NCBI GenBank assembly: GCA_947463235.1
Contig: CANHST010000004.1
Location: forward strand, 1 to 35,933
Source: Acidimicrobiaceae bacterium
Lineage (GTDB): Bacteria > Actinomycetota > Acidimicrobiia > Acidimicrobiales > Ilumatobacteraceae
Direction of reading: 5' to 3'
Length of the DNA stretch: 35,933 nucleotides
A program made the translations under genes and the position numbers. The notes under the pieces are model-generated. The model made no database searches, was not told where the DNA came from, and saw nothing but the letters and a program-made list of their open reading frames with translations. Shown here one piece after another: positions 26,261-35,768 of this stretch (positions are counted from its first letter, which is position 1; every line of letters starts with the position of its first letter).

Positions 26261-29055
26261 GCCTCGACCTCCTCGCCGAGATAGGCGGTGACAACGGCCT
26301 GGTTGGATCGAATCTCGTTCGGCGTGCCTTCGGCAATGATCTCGCCGAAGTCGAGTACGTAGATGTAGTCGCACACGTCGAGCACCAATCCCATGTCGTG
26401 ATCGATCAGGAACACGGAGATGCCGTTGTTCGCGATGTCGAGAATCCGTGAGGCCAGCACGCCGCTCTCGTCACTGTCGAGGCCTGCAGCAGGCTCATCC
26501 ATCATGATCAGCCGAGGCCGGCTGACGATCGCTCGAGCAACCCCCAACAGTTTCTGTTGACCAAGCGACAGGTTGGAGGGCTTCAGTTCGGCCCGGTCCG
26601 CGAGGCCCACCATGTCGAGTGCCCAGCCGACCTGGTCGAGGTCGACGGTTCTGTTCGGCGTGAGCAGATCGAGCATGAACGACTTGGCAGAGGAGGTCTC
26701 GTTTGCCACCCGCACGTTTTCGATCACGCTGAGGTCACCGAAGAGTTCCATGCTCTGCCACGTTCGAACCAGGCCCGACCGCGCTCGTTGGTGGGGGCGC
26801 AGGCCTTCGAAGTCGTTGCCATCGAACGTCAGCCGCCCGCGTGCCGTCACGAAACCGGTGATGGCGTCGATGAACGTGGTCTTTCCTGCGCCGTTAGGGC
26901 CGATCAGGCCCACCACCTGACCTTCGCGCACTTGTAGCGACACACGATTGTTGGCCATGAGCCCGCCGAACTGAACGGTGATGTCGTGCGCGTCGAGCAC
27001 GACGGGCCGATCGGCGAACGTCGGGCGTTCGATGCGCGCGGGGACGTTGGTGGGTGCGGCTGGGGAGGGCGCGGGTCCGGTCGTAGGTGCAGCAACGCCG
27101 GTCGGTGCCACGCGTGCCCGCTTGGCTTTGAACGCTTCGACCTTGCGGTGGGTCGCGCCAGCGATGCCTTCGGGGTTGAAGATCGCCGTGAGCACCAAGC
27201 CGAGTCCGGCGATCACGCCGTAGCTGCTACCGAGATCGAAGAGCCGGTCGGTGATGACGAACGTGATGCCGAGTGGGGCGAACGTGCCTGCGACCAGCGC
27301 ACCCGACACCGAGGTGATGCCTCCGAGATATGCGAACGCCAGGAACGACAACCCGACCAAGGTGGAGAAACTGTCTGCCGACAACTGCCCTCGGCTGTAG
27401 CCGATCAGTGAGCCACCGATCCCAGCAATGAACGAGGCGAGACCGAACGCGAGGAGCTTGTTGACCGACACGCTGATGCCGATGGATGCCGCCGCCCGCT
27501 CGTTGGATCGCACGGCCAGGAACCGGCGACCGATCGCGCCGCGAGCCAGATTGCCCACGAGGACGGCGACAACAGTGAGGAAGAACAGCACGAGCAGACC
27601 GAACTGCCAACGAGCGATGACCTTGCCCTGTCGGACGCCGAGGTCGATGCCGAACAGCATCGGGTGCGGCACGAGGTTGCCCTCGGTGCCGGAGAACTTC
27701 GGATTTCTGAAGATGAACTTCTCCAGGGCGACGGCACCAGCAAGGGTGACCACCGCCAGTTGGGCACCACGGATGCGAAGTGCGGGGATGCCCACCAGAA
27801 CGCCGAAGCCTGCAGCGATGATGCTGGCCAGCAGCAATGAGAAGGGGAATGGGACACCCATCCCGGTCGTCAACTTCGACAGGACAAAGCCGGCGACACC
27901 AGCGATGGCGGCCTGTGCGAGTGAGATCTGCCCCACCAAACCGGTGAGTACCACCAGCGACAACATGATGATGCTGATGATCATGCTCGAGATGACGCCG
28001 AATCGGTAGGTGCCATTCGTCAGCAGGATGGCGGCTCCACCGGCCACAACAAAGGCCGCGATCACCGACGGGCGGTTGCGAGGCCGGATCACCGGAGGCA
28101 ATGGGTCGGCCTCGGCGTCGCCACGCGTGGGAAGCGAACCGCCCACGAGGAAGAGCACGATGATGATGACGATGAAGGGCACGGCATCGGACAGGCCGGT
28201 GACGGCCCAACTTGGCCACCAGGTTTTCGTGGTCTGAAAGCCGACGACCGACTGGAACGCGCCGAGGGCGAGCGCAGCTGCAACGGTGATGGCGATCGAT
28301 TGCAGACGCCCAATGAGCGCGGCCGCCAGTGCTGGCACGATGGCGAGGGCGTAGGTGAGTGGGTTGAGCACCGTGGTGGGCGAGACGAGGATGCCGATGC
28401 TGCCGACGACGACGCCCGACAGCAGCCAGGTGGCACCGGCGAGCAACTGCGGCGAGTAGCGCGCCAGTGCGATGGTGCGCTCGCTTTCGGCCGATGCTCT
28501 GGTAGCCAGACCGATACGGGTGAAGCGGAAGTACGCCCACAGCGCGCCGGCCACCAACACCACCACGAGCGTGAGCCAGAGTCGATCGCGCGGGAACGTG
28601 ATTCCCGCTATCTCGAGCGGTTCGTTCGGCATGATCGGCGCGACTGCTCTGGACTCGCTGCCGAACTGCAACACCGTCAGTGCCTGCAGAAGGATGAACA
28701 CGCCGACAGAGGCGACCACTTTGGCCAAGATGGGGGCATTGCGGAGCGGCCTGAAGACCAGGAGATGGATGGCGATGCCGAGCACGGCGCACGACAGCAC
28801 CGCGATCAAGAATGCCGGCACGAACGAGGTTGAATCGCCGAGTGAAACTCGATGCGGTATCCCGATCACCGGGAGCACGAGGTCGCCCGTACGGCGGAGT
28901 TCGTCGTAGACGTAGGCGCCCCACATCGCCATCGCCCCAGTGGCGAAGTTGATGACCCCGGTGCCTCGATACGTGATCACGACGCCCATGCCCACAGCGG
29001 CGTACAACACGCCGAAGCCGAGGCCGATGAGTGCGAAGATCAAGTACTGGTTCAC
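26257..29055 (-). CDS. Fused ABC transporter: LivH-like + LivM-like permeases + LivG-like ATPase (second copy)
   Basis: 932-aa ORF with the same three-domain order as 11556-14306. Pro/Ala/Thr linker ([24 protein letters not shown]) before the ATPase domain ([33 protein letters not shown]). Confidence 0.94.
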   Translation of the reverse strand: MNQYLIFALIGLGFGVLYAAVGMGVVITYRGTGVINFATGAMAMWGAYVYDELRRTGDLVLPVIGIPHRVSLGDSTSFVPAFLIAVLSCAVLGIAIHLLVFRPLRNAPILAKVVASVGVFILLQALTVLQFGSESRAVAPIMPNEPLEIAGITFPRDRLWLTLVVVLVAGALWAYFRFTRIGLATRASAESERTIALARYSPQLLAGATWLLSGVVVGSIGILVSPTTVLNPLTYALAIVPALAAALIGRLQSIAITVAAALALGAFQSVVGFQTTKTWWPSWAVTGLSDAVPFIVIIIVLFLVGGSLPTRGDAEADPLPPVIRPRNRPSVIAAFVVAGGAAILLTNGTYRFGVISSMIISIIMLSLVVLTGLVGQISLAQAAIAGVAGFVLSKLTTGMGVPFPFSLLLASIIAAGFGVLVGIPALRIRGAQLAVVTLAGAVALEKFIFRNPKFSGTEGNLVPHPMLFGIDLGVRQGKVIARWQFGLLVLFFLTVVAVLVGNLARGAIGRRFLAVRSNERAAASIGISVSVNKLLAFGLASFIAGIGGSLIGYSRGQLSADSFSTLVGLSFLAFAYLGGITSVSGALVAGTFAPLGITFVITDRLFDLGSSYGVIAGLGLVLTAIFNPEGIAGATHRKVEAFKAKRARVAPTGVAAPTTGPAPSPAAPTNVPARIERPTFADRPVVLDAHDITVQFGGLMANNRVSLQVREGQVVGLIGPNGAGKTTFIDAITGFVTARGRLTFDGNDFEGLRPHQRARSGLVRTWQSMELFGDLSVIENVRVANETSSAKSFMLDLLTPNRTVDLDQVGWALDMVGLADRAELKPSNLSLGQQKLLGVARAIVSRPRLIMMDEPAAGLDSDESGVLASRILDIANNGISVFLIDHDMGLVLDVCDYIYVLDFGEIIAEGTPNEIRSNQAVVTAYLGEEVEA

Positions 29056-29074
29056 GATGCTCCTGATGACTAGC

Positions 29075-29109
29075 GAAGGTGGGGGCCGGTCTTCGCGGCC
29101 CCCACCTTC
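29075..29109 (-). terminator. Intra-operon hairpin, 14-bp stem with 7-nt loop, between the substrate-binding protein and permease genes
   Basis: GAAGGTGGGGGCCG-GTCTTCG-CGGCCCCCACCTTC, perfect stem, in the 79-nt gap between 29135 and 29055. Confidence 0.75.
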
Positions 29110-29134
29110 TCGTTCACGTCGTTATGGACTTGGC

Positions 29135-30460
29135 TCAGCCCTGCGAGTACTCGTAGGCGTCGAAGAAGTCCTTGGCGATCTCGCGTCCGATAGTGCCATC
29201 GTCCTTCTTGATGACCTTGTACACCGCGATGCCGGCCGAGCAGGCCGACTTGCCGCTGGGCCACGGCGCCGCACCGCACTTGATGTCCGGACCGAACCAG
29301 CCCTCGGTGACCTCGCCGCTGTTGAGGGCGGCTTCCACCGATTCAGCCGTCATGTCACCGGTCACTCGTTCGAGAATCGTGCGGAGCTCCATCCACGCTC
29401 CGAATGCAGCGACGGCGAAGCCCTCGGTGTAGTCGGACTGACCGGCGGCCTTCATCGCTGCCTCGTAGTCGGTGAGATTCGTCGCAATCCGCTCTGGTGC
29501 GAACGACTTCATGCTCGGGAAGTACAGGTCGCCCTGGGTGTAGGTGTCCACGGCCGCATCGCCCACGATGGGGATGTAGAAGCTGCACGAGCCGGCGAAG
29601 ACGACACCGGGGAACGCCGCAGCGCGTGCTGCACCGACCATTCCGATGCAACCGGGTTCGGTCAACTGGCCCCAGATCATCTCTGCGCCAGCGGACTGGG
29701 CAGTGGCGACGGCGGCTGTCCAGTCGGGCGCAGCCGGATCCACTGCAATGGTCTGGAGTTCGATACCGAGTTTGTCGGCGATTGGCTTCGTGATCGTGTT
29801 GATGAAGCCTTCCCCTGCGGCGGACTGCTCGTACACGGAAGCCACCTTCGTGAGGCCGAGATCCTTGGCGAGAGCGAACGGACCGACGGCGTACGCGTCG
29901 CTGGCGGCGTGCAGGATGTGCGACCCATCGGCATTGCCCTGCGCGGGGCCCCAGCCGTTCGAGGTGACATAGGGAATGCCTGCCTCTTGGTAGAGCGGAA
30001 GCGCTGCGTCGGACGCAACGTCGATACCCGTATAGGCCATGACGACGCCGGCCTCGATGAGCTGGTTTGCGCAGTTGATCGACCCCTCCGGCGAGGCATC
30101 GGCGAGGCAACTCACGACTTCGATCGTGGCACCGTTGATGCCGCCGTTCGCGTTGATCTGATCGATGGCTACCTCGCCGCCAATGCGGAACTCGGGCAGA
30201 GCGATGGCGCCACCCTCGTTGTTGACATAGCCGATCTTGATCGTCTCGCCGGTGCGGTCGATAGCGGCAGCCGTGGTCTCGGTAGGCGCTGTCGTGTCGG
30301 CGGCAGCCGAGGTCTCGGTGGCAGCCGAGGTCTCCGGCGCAGCCGTGGTCTCGGCAGCTGCGGTGGTGGCCGAGGACGACTCACCGTCGCTGCATGCGGC
30401 CGCCACCATCGTCGCGGCCGCGAGTAGCGCCGTCAGTCGAAGTGCAGATCTCTTCTTCAT
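29135..30460 (-). CDS. ABC transporter substrate-binding lipoprotein (Leu/Ile/Val-binding type, second system)
   Basis: Signal/lipobox MVAAAC, Thr/Ala/Glu linker, TIKIGYVNNEGGAIALPEFRIGGEVAIDQINANGGINGATIEVVSC. Confidence 0.93.
   Translation of the reverse strand: MKKRSALRLTALLAAATMVAAACSDGESSSATTAAAETTAAPETSAATETSAAADTTAPTETTAAAIDRTGETIKIGYVNNEGGAIALPEFRIGGEVAIDQINANGGINGATIEVVSCLADASPEGSINCANQLIEAGVVMAYTGIDVASDAALPLYQEAGIPYVTSNGWGPAQGNADGSHILHAASDAYAVGPFALAKDLGLTKVASVYEQSAAGEGFINTITKPIADKLGIELQTIAVDPAAPDWTAAVATAQSAGAEMIWGQLTEPGCIGMVGAARAAAFPGVVFAGSCSFYIPIVGDAAVDTYTQGDLYFPSMKSFAPERIATNLTDYEAAMKAAGQSDYTEGFAVAAFGAWMELRTILERVTGDMTAESVEAALNSGEVTEGWFGPDIKCGAAPWPSGKSACSAGIAVYKVIKKDDGTIGREIAKDFFDAYEYSQG
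30267..30374. repeat. Degenerate 18-bp tandem repeat encoding the lipoprotein linker
   Basis: About six 18-bp units, best in gcagccgaggtctcggtg / gcagccgaggtctccggc / gcagccgtggtctcggca (30303-30356). Encodes TTAAAETTAAPETSAATETSAAADTTAPTETTAAA. Confidence 0.65.
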
Positions 30461-30493
30461 GTGTTCCCCCTATGTGATGTGTAGTGGCCGAGT

Positions 30494-30691
30494 TCACGGA
30501 TCGGTTGACTCGGAAGGCGGCAGTGAGCTCTCCAAGAGCGTGAGCAACTCGATCCAGCCGACGAACGGCATTGGAACGCCGTCCTCAACTGCAACCGAGC
30601 CGATCACGCCGGGCGGCGCGCAGATCCCGGGACGTCGTTCCTGTTGAAGATGGAGTTCGATCCGTAGCACGAGCGTCACCCCCAGCTGCAC
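30494..30691 (-). CDS. Small hypothetical protein (65 aa)
   Basis: VQLGVTLVLRIELHLQQERRPGICAPPGVIGSVAVEDGVPMPFVGWIELLTLLESSLPPSESTDP. GTG start with AGGAAG 8 nt upstream; the ORF track uses TTG at 30718. Confidence 0.5.
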   Translation of the reverse strand: MQLGVTLVLRIELHLQQERRPGICAPPGVIGSVAVEDGVPMPFVGWIELLTLLESSLPPSESTDP

Positions 30692-30745
30692 GTGTTGAGC
30701 TTCCTGCCTGGTTGCCAAGTGTCGGTGCCGCCGAGATCGTTGCCT

Positions 30746-30773
30746 AGTAGGGGAACCCCTACTGGTCCCCTAC
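30746..30773. promoter_or_regulatory. Candidate LuxR-type operator: palindrome AGTAGGGGAACCCCTACT plus an extra CCCCTAC half-site
   Basis: Perfect 18-bp palindrome at 30746-30763. CCCCTAC at 30756-30762 recurs at 30767-30773, 11 bp apart. Confidence 0.6.
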
Positions 30774-30818
30774 GATGGGGCTGCCGTCGTGGGGACGGCG
30801 AAGAGGGGGAGTGTTCGC

Positions 30819-33653
30819 GTGGATGCGATCGCCGACGTGCAGGTCGGCGCATCGGAGTTGGTGGGCCGTGAGGCGGAGCTTGCTCGCGTGCTCGGCCACT
30901 TCAAGCAGGCCGAGCGAGGCGCCGGCTCGGTGGTGGTGGTTCGGGGTAGCGGTGGAATCGGCAAGTCGAGGCTTGTCGCCGAAGTGGCCCGGAGAGCGAC
31001 GGCAATGGGCGCCCTCGCGGTGACGGCGCATGCCGCCACGTTCGATCGGGGCTTGCCGTATGCGCTGTTGGGCGAGCTGATTGCTGGTCTGCCCGATGAT
31101 TTGTCCGCTGATGTGGCCGGTCGGAAGTCGACGCTGTCGGGGTTGCTTGGTATTGGTGGGGCACGTACCGGTGGGAAGATCGGTGGTCCCTCCGATGTGT
31201 TGAGCGCCGCAACGGGTCTCATGGGGTCGATTGCCGAACACCGTCCTCTCGTCGCCATCTGGGAGGATCTCCATGAGGCGGACGCCGACTCGGTGTTGCT
31301 CTTCATGCGGCTCAGCCGTTGGCTCGCCAACTCGCGTGTATTGCTCATCGGCACGCTTCGCTCCCCGGGCAACGCAGAGACCCACGAGCTTGAACGCCTG
31401 GTCGACAAGCTCGAGGTGGAGGGCCGCGGTTCGGTGGTGGATCTGGGTCCGCTGGACGTGTCCGAAGTGCGAGCCATGGTCGGGGACATGATCGGGGCCG
31501 AGCCCGATCAGGCGCTGGTGGATTTCGTGTACTCCTCGAGTCGCGGCAACCCATTCTTCACTTCGGAAACGACCCGCTCGCTCGTCTCGTCCGCGAGCAT
31601 CGCAGTGAGCCCGACGCGAGCACGTTTGCTCAACAACGGCAACCTTCTCAACCGCCGCACTGCACTGGTTCACCGCTTCTTCCAGATCGGCAGCGTCGAG
31701 GCGCGTGTCGCCAGAGTGTTGTCGGCATTCGGTCGTGTCTCACTGAGCCACCTATCGCTGGTGGCCATGATTGCTGAACTTCCGGAACCAAGAGTCGTGA
31801 CGGCGTTCGACCAACTGGTGGCGAGGCAACTGCTGGTGCGACAGGGGGACAGTCGATTCGAGTTCGCTCACAGCATTCTTCGCGAGGCGCTGTACGACGA
31901 CCTCGGCCCAGCTGAGCAACGTCGAATACACGGGCTCATCGCAGCGCGGCTCGCGAGTGACACCGAAAGGGGCGACACGGTCGATGTCACAGAGCTGGCC
32001 ACGCATCTCGTGGAGAGCGCCGACCCTGGCGATCCGCGTGCAGCCGAGGTTCTGATCGACGCCGGACGCTTCACCTTCAGGACAGCTCCGTTGGTCGCTG
32101 CCGGCTGGTTTTCGAAGGCTGCGCAATGGCAGCCAGCACAAGGTCCACACCGTGCGGAGCTGCTGGCGCTCGAAGCAGCGGCCATGTTCAGAGCCTCCAG
32201 GCCGAAGCGCGCAGCCGAGCTCGGCAGTGCTGCGCTCCTTGGTCTGCCGCAGGGGCCGCTGCGGCAACGCACTCTCTCCCACACCGTGAATAGCTTCTAC
32301 ATTTCCGCCGACCTGCAGGCGGCGGTCGACCTGATTGACAGGGAGGAAGCCACCGTCGGCGAACTGTCCGTGCCGTTGCGGGCGCAGCGGGCCCACTTCG
32401 TCGTGCAACTCGGCCTCGGCGACCGAGCCGAGCCGATGTACGCGCTCGAGGCCGAAGGACTGGGTCCGGTCGAACTCTCGATCGCGATGAGTCACGACCT
32501 ACATCGTGCAAATGTCATCAACGCTGCGATCACTGAGCCGTACCTCATCGCCGGCCTCGAGGAGTTGTTGACTCGATCGAGCCCTCAGACTCAGTTGGCG
32601 ATTCATGGCACGATGGCGCTCGCATATGTCGGGTCGGGCGACCCCGTGCGGCTCGCAACGGCAATTGATGCTGCGGCGGAACTGCGCCCTGATCGCGCCA
32701 GCCTCACCATCGGTGGCCAGTTGGAAGTTGCCACGCTCGTCCATCTCCTCTTCAAGGGCCGTTGGGATGACGCGCTCGCGTTCATTCCCGACCTGGCGTG
32801 GGACCTGCAGCAGAGCGAGGCGACGATTTGTGAAGGCCTGATGCAGTTCGTCGAATGCGAGATCTATCTCGAGCGCGGCCAATACCGAAAGGCCAGTGCG
32901 GTGGCGGCCACCTTTGTGCCGCGCATCGAGGGAATTCGCCGCTCCACCGACACGGCAACCGCTCGTGTGGAGTTGGCGCTCGGGAATGTGGGGCGCGCAC
33001 GGCAGATGCTGGAGGATGGATGGTCCAGGGTCGAATCAACCGGTTTGTCCGGGGGAGTCGACGTTCCGCTGTTCGCGCTCGTTGAGACATGTATGGCTGC
33101 TGGCGATGTGGCCGCCGCTGAGCACTACCTGCGGTTGTTGGACGAGTTTGCGGCGTTGACCGCGTCCCCGTTAACGGGTGTTCGTGCCCTCCTATCGCGC
33201 TCGATGGTGAAGGGAGATGTTGAGGCGGCCCGAACGGCGTCCTCCTATGCCGGTTCGCTCGGTCTGCCGTTCTTGTCAGCGAAGGCGCGGTTGCTGGCGG
33301 CCGAGTCGGGAGACGATGTGGCCGACAACCTCGTTGCTGCGTACCAGGTCTTTGATGAGTTCGGTGCGCTGCCCTGGCGCCAGCGTGCTGCAGCCCAGAT
33401 GCGAATCGCTGGGCTACAGGTTCCTCGGCAGCCAGCGACTGAGGGCGACGAACTGTCGCAGGCCGAGTCCAGGTTGGCGCGCATGGTGAGCGAGGGCATG
33501 ACGAACAACGAGATTGCGACCGTTCTGAACTACAGCGTCAAGACGATCGAGGTGTACCTCACGAGGCTGTATGCCAAGACACACTGCAGGTCTCGCACGG
33601 AACTGGGTGTCGCGGTCACCCGTGGCGAACTCCTGCTGGCTCCCGAGGGGTGA
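30819..33653 (+). CDS. Large ATP-binding LuxR family transcriptional regulator (LAL/AAA-type)
   Basis: P-loop VVRGSGGIGKSRLVAEVA; C-terminal LuxR HTH ESRLARMVSEGMTNNEIATVLNYSVKTIEVYLTRLYAKTHCRSRTELGVAV. GTG 30819 preceded by aggggga at 8-nt spacing; ORF track starts at 30789. Confidence 0.92.
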   Translation: MDAIADVQVGASELVGREAELARVLGHFKQAERGAGSVVVVRGSGGIGKSRLVAEVARRATAMGALAVTAHAATFDRGLPYALLGELIAGLPDDLSADVAGRKSTLSGLLGIGGARTGGKIGGPSDVLSAATGLMGSIAEHRPLVAIWEDLHEADADSVLLFMRLSRWLANSRVLLIGTLRSPGNAETHELERLVDKLEVEGRGSVVDLGPLDVSEVRAMVGDMIGAEPDQALVDFVYSSSRGNPFFTSETTRSLVSSASIAVSPTRARLLNNGNLLNRRTALVHRFFQIGSVEARVARVLSAFGRVSLSHLSLVAMIAELPEPRVVTAFDQLVARQLLVRQGDSRFEFAHSILREALYDDLGPAEQRRIHGLIAARLASDTERGDTVDVTELATHLVESADPGDPRAAEVLIDAGRFTFRTAPLVAAGWFSKAAQWQPAQGPHRAELLALEAAAMFRASRPKRAAELGSAALLGLPQGPLRQRTLSHTVNSFYISADLQAAVDLIDREEATVGELSVPLRAQRAHFVVQLGLGDRAEPMYALEAEGLGPVELSIAMSHDLHRANVINAAITEPYLIAGLEELLTRSSPQTQLAIHGTMALAYVGSGDPVRLATAIDAAAELRPDRASLTIGGQLEVATLVHLLFKGRWDDALAFIPDLAWDLQQSEATICEGLMQFVECEIYLERGQYRKASAVAATFVPRIEGIRRSTDTATARVELALGNVGRARQMLEDGWSRVESTGLSGGVDVPLFALVETCMAAGDVAAAEHYLRLLDEFAALTASPLTGVRALLSRSMVKGDVEAARTASSYAGSLGLPFLSAKARLLAAESGDDVADNLVAAYQVFDEFGALPWRQRAAAQMRIAGLQVPRQPATEGDELSQAESRLARMVSEGMTNNEIATVLNYSVKTIEVYLTRLYAKTHCRSRTELGVAVTRGELLLAPEG

Positions 33654-33655
33654 TC

Positions 33656-33669
33656 TAGGGATTTCCCCA
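33656..33669. promoter_or_regulatory. Candidate second LuxR-type operator (TAGGGATTTCCCCA)
   Basis: Fits TAGGG-N4-CCCYA with the same spacing as 30748-30761 (TAGGGGAACCCCTA). Located between the LuxR stop and the esterase ATG. Confidence 0.4.
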
Positions 33670-33757
33670 CTTGCCGTCTGCTTGCCGTCGCTGCAATGTC
33701 GCTGGTGCAGAGGCCCGCGTCGAGCGGGCACGCCGATACTTCGAGTTTGGGGGAAAC

Positions 33758-35281
33758 ATGGCAGTCGCAACATCGAGTGGTCTGGTCCGTGGGGGCGTCA
33801 GCGAGGGAGTACACCACTTCTTGGGTGTGCCCTATGCGGCACCGCCCGTGGGAGCGCTGCGATACTCGCCGCCTCAACCTCGGGCTGCGTGGGACGGCGA
33901 GTTCGATGCGACCGCCTTCGGTGCCGTCTGCATTCAGGCACCGATGCCCGGCACGTTCGGTGAGATCGGGACACCGTCGAATCCTGCCGGTGACGACTGT
34001 CTGAACCTGAACGTTTGGACACCGGATCCCGCTGCCGCCGGCTTGCCGGTGTTGGTCTGGATTCACGGCGGCGCCTTCTATGCGGGCTCGGGCATCGATC
34101 CGGTCTACGACGGCGCTGCTTTCGCCCGCGATGGTGTGGTCTGCGTCACGATCAACTATCGGCTCGGCGCACAGGGGTTCGCTCATTTCGGCGAACACTT
34201 CCCGGAGTTGGCCGATGCAGGCAACGCTGGACTGCTCGACCAGATTGCCGCTCTTGAGTGGGTGCAGCAGAACATCGCCGCTTTCGGTGGCGACCCTTCG
34301 AACGTGACGATCGCTGGCGAGAGCGCTGGCGGCATGAGCGTGGGTTGTCTGCTTGCCAGTCCTCGTGCGAAGGGGTTGTTCCGTCGGGCCATCGCACAGA
34401 GTGGGGCAGCGCACAACGGCGTGAGTGCGGCGACGGCTTCGATGATCGCAGGCCACCTGCTGGCAGAGGTTGGTGTGGAACCCGGCGACCTGGACGCGCT
34501 CCTCGCGGTGCCAGCCGATGTGATGCTGGCCGCCCAGGTGCGCCTGAACGATGAACTTGCGCAGACCCGCGACTTCGCTCGCTTCGGTGAAGCGGCTGCG
34601 TCGGCGATGCTGCTGCAGCCGACCTATGGCACCGCGGTGCTGCCGCATCGCCCGATCGACGCTGTCGCCGCGGGCAACGCCGCGGAGGTCGATCTGCTGG
34701 TGGGCACCACGCGCGAGGAGACGCTGATCTTCATCGTCGATCTGAAGGACATCTTCAACGAGGCACTCGTGGAGGCCACCCTGGATGCCTTGATGGGACC
34801 GGCTGGTCGTTCAGGATCGGATGTGCTCGCGGTGTATCGAGGGAACCGCCCCACCGCGCAACCCCACGAGCTTGCTGCCGCGGTGGAAACCGACCGGATG
34901 TTCCGACTGCCAGCGTTGCGGCTCGCCGAGGCTCAGACGGCTCACCGCCCCAATGTGTGGATGTACCGCTTCGACTGGCGGTCGACGGCGCGGGATGGAG
35001 AGTTCGGCGCCTGCCACTTCCTCGAGGTGCCATTCGCCTTCGATCGCCTCGACAACGACGAGGCTCGGGGCATCGCCGGTGAAGGTCCCCAGGCGTTGGC
35101 CGACACTGTGCACGCTGCCTGGGTGGCGTTCGTCACGACCGGAAACCCGAACCACGGTGGGCTGCCGGCCTGGCCGAGCTTTGATGCGGCGACGAGAGCG
35201 ACGATGTGTCTCGACCTCGTGCCTCATGTGGAGAACGACCCCGCGGCCGATGAACGCGCCCTCTGGGACGGCCTGATCTAA
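33758..35281 (+). CDS. Carboxylesterase/lipase family protein (type-B)
   Basis: GVHHFLGVPYAAPPVGALRYSPPQP; DDCLNLNVWTPD; VLVWIHGGAFYAGSG; nucleophile elbow TIAGESAGGMSVG. ATG 33758 after tttgggggaaac. Confidence 0.95.
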   Translation: MAVATSSGLVRGGVSEGVHHFLGVPYAAPPVGALRYSPPQPRAAWDGEFDATAFGAVCIQAPMPGTFGEIGTPSNPAGDDCLNLNVWTPDPAAAGLPVLVWIHGGAFYAGSGIDPVYDGAAFARDGVVCVTINYRLGAQGFAHFGEHFPELADAGNAGLLDQIAALEWVQQNIAAFGGDPSNVTIAGESAGGMSVGCLLASPRAKGLFRRAIAQSGAAHNGVSAATASMIAGHLLAEVGVEPGDLDALLAVPADVMLAAQVRLNDELAQTRDFARFGEAAASAMLLQPTYGTAVLPHRPIDAVAAGNAAEVDLLVGTTREETLIFIVDLKDIFNEALVEATLDALMGPAGRSGSDVLAVYRGNRPTAQPHELAAAVETDRMFRLPALRLAEAQTAHRPNVWMYRFDWRSTARDGEFGACHFLEVPFAFDRLDNDEARGIAGEGPQALADTVHAAWVAFVTTGNPNHGGLPAWPSFDAATRATMCLDLVPHVENDPAADERALWDGLI

Positions 35282-35304
35282 CCGTTGCTGACACCCTCTG
35301 AGTC

Positions 35305-35403
35305 GGGCGCGATTTCTGCCGCCCGTGGCACAACGACCACCCACGGGTGCGAAAAGTGCCACAGGTGGCTCACTTCGCGCCCGTGGGCGCGAAACGTGCC
35401 GTG
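35305..35403. repeat. 99-bp structured intergenic repeat, copy 2
   Basis: Identical to 25412-25510. Palindrome TTCGCGCCC-GT-GGGCGCGAA at 35374-35393. Confidence 0.95.
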
Positions 35404-35420
35404 AACCGGGGCCGGTCGCG

Positions 35421-35768
35421 TCAGGCGCAGGCGACGCAGGTGGCGGCCCAGGGCACCACTTCGAGGCGCTCGGCCATGATCTGCCGATGGCACACGGTGC
35501 ACTGACCGTACGTACCCTCGGCGATGCGGGCGAGCGCCTCATCCACCAGGGTCAACTGTTGCAACAACTGTCCGTGGATGGCCACATCGGTGAACCGTTC
35601 GATGGCGATGCTGGTGCCTTCGCCCACTCGCTTGCCGAATGAGATGCCGCCGCTCGGCACCGTGGCACCCGACCGCAGCGCCTCGGCGCGCGCCGTCAGC
35701 TCGTGGTGTAACGCTGCGAGCACCTCCTCGGGGGAAGCAACCTCACCCGAGGAAGGACTGTCGGTCAT
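35421..35768 (-). CDS. TraR/DksA-type zinc-finger protein
   Basis: MTDSPSSGEVASPEEVLAALHHELTARAEALRSG...QLLQQLTLVDEALARIAEGTYGQCTVCHRQIMAERLEVVPWAATCVACA; CxxC...CxxC and YGxCxxC typical of DksA/TraR. Confidence 0.88.
   Translation of the reverse strand: MTDSPSSGEVASPEEVLAALHHELTARAEALRSGATVPSGGISFGKRVGEGTSIAIERFTDVAIHGQLLQQLTLVDEALARIAEGTYGQCTVCHRQIMAERLEVVPWAATCVACA

Noticed and set aside
27227-28924. 565-aa minus-strand ORF in an alternative frame inside the second fused transporter
   Set aside because: Out-of-frame Arg/His-rich translation of the permease region; the real frame has transporter motifs.
30267-30374. 18-bp tandem repeat considered as a CRISPR-like or regulatory array
   Set aside because: In frame within the lipoprotein linker and explained by Thr/Ala/Glu repeat coding; no spacers.
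28940-30427. 495-aa plus-strand ORF opposite the substrate-binding lipoprotein
   Set aside because: Antisense shadow; the minus strand has lipobox and periplasmic-binding motifs.
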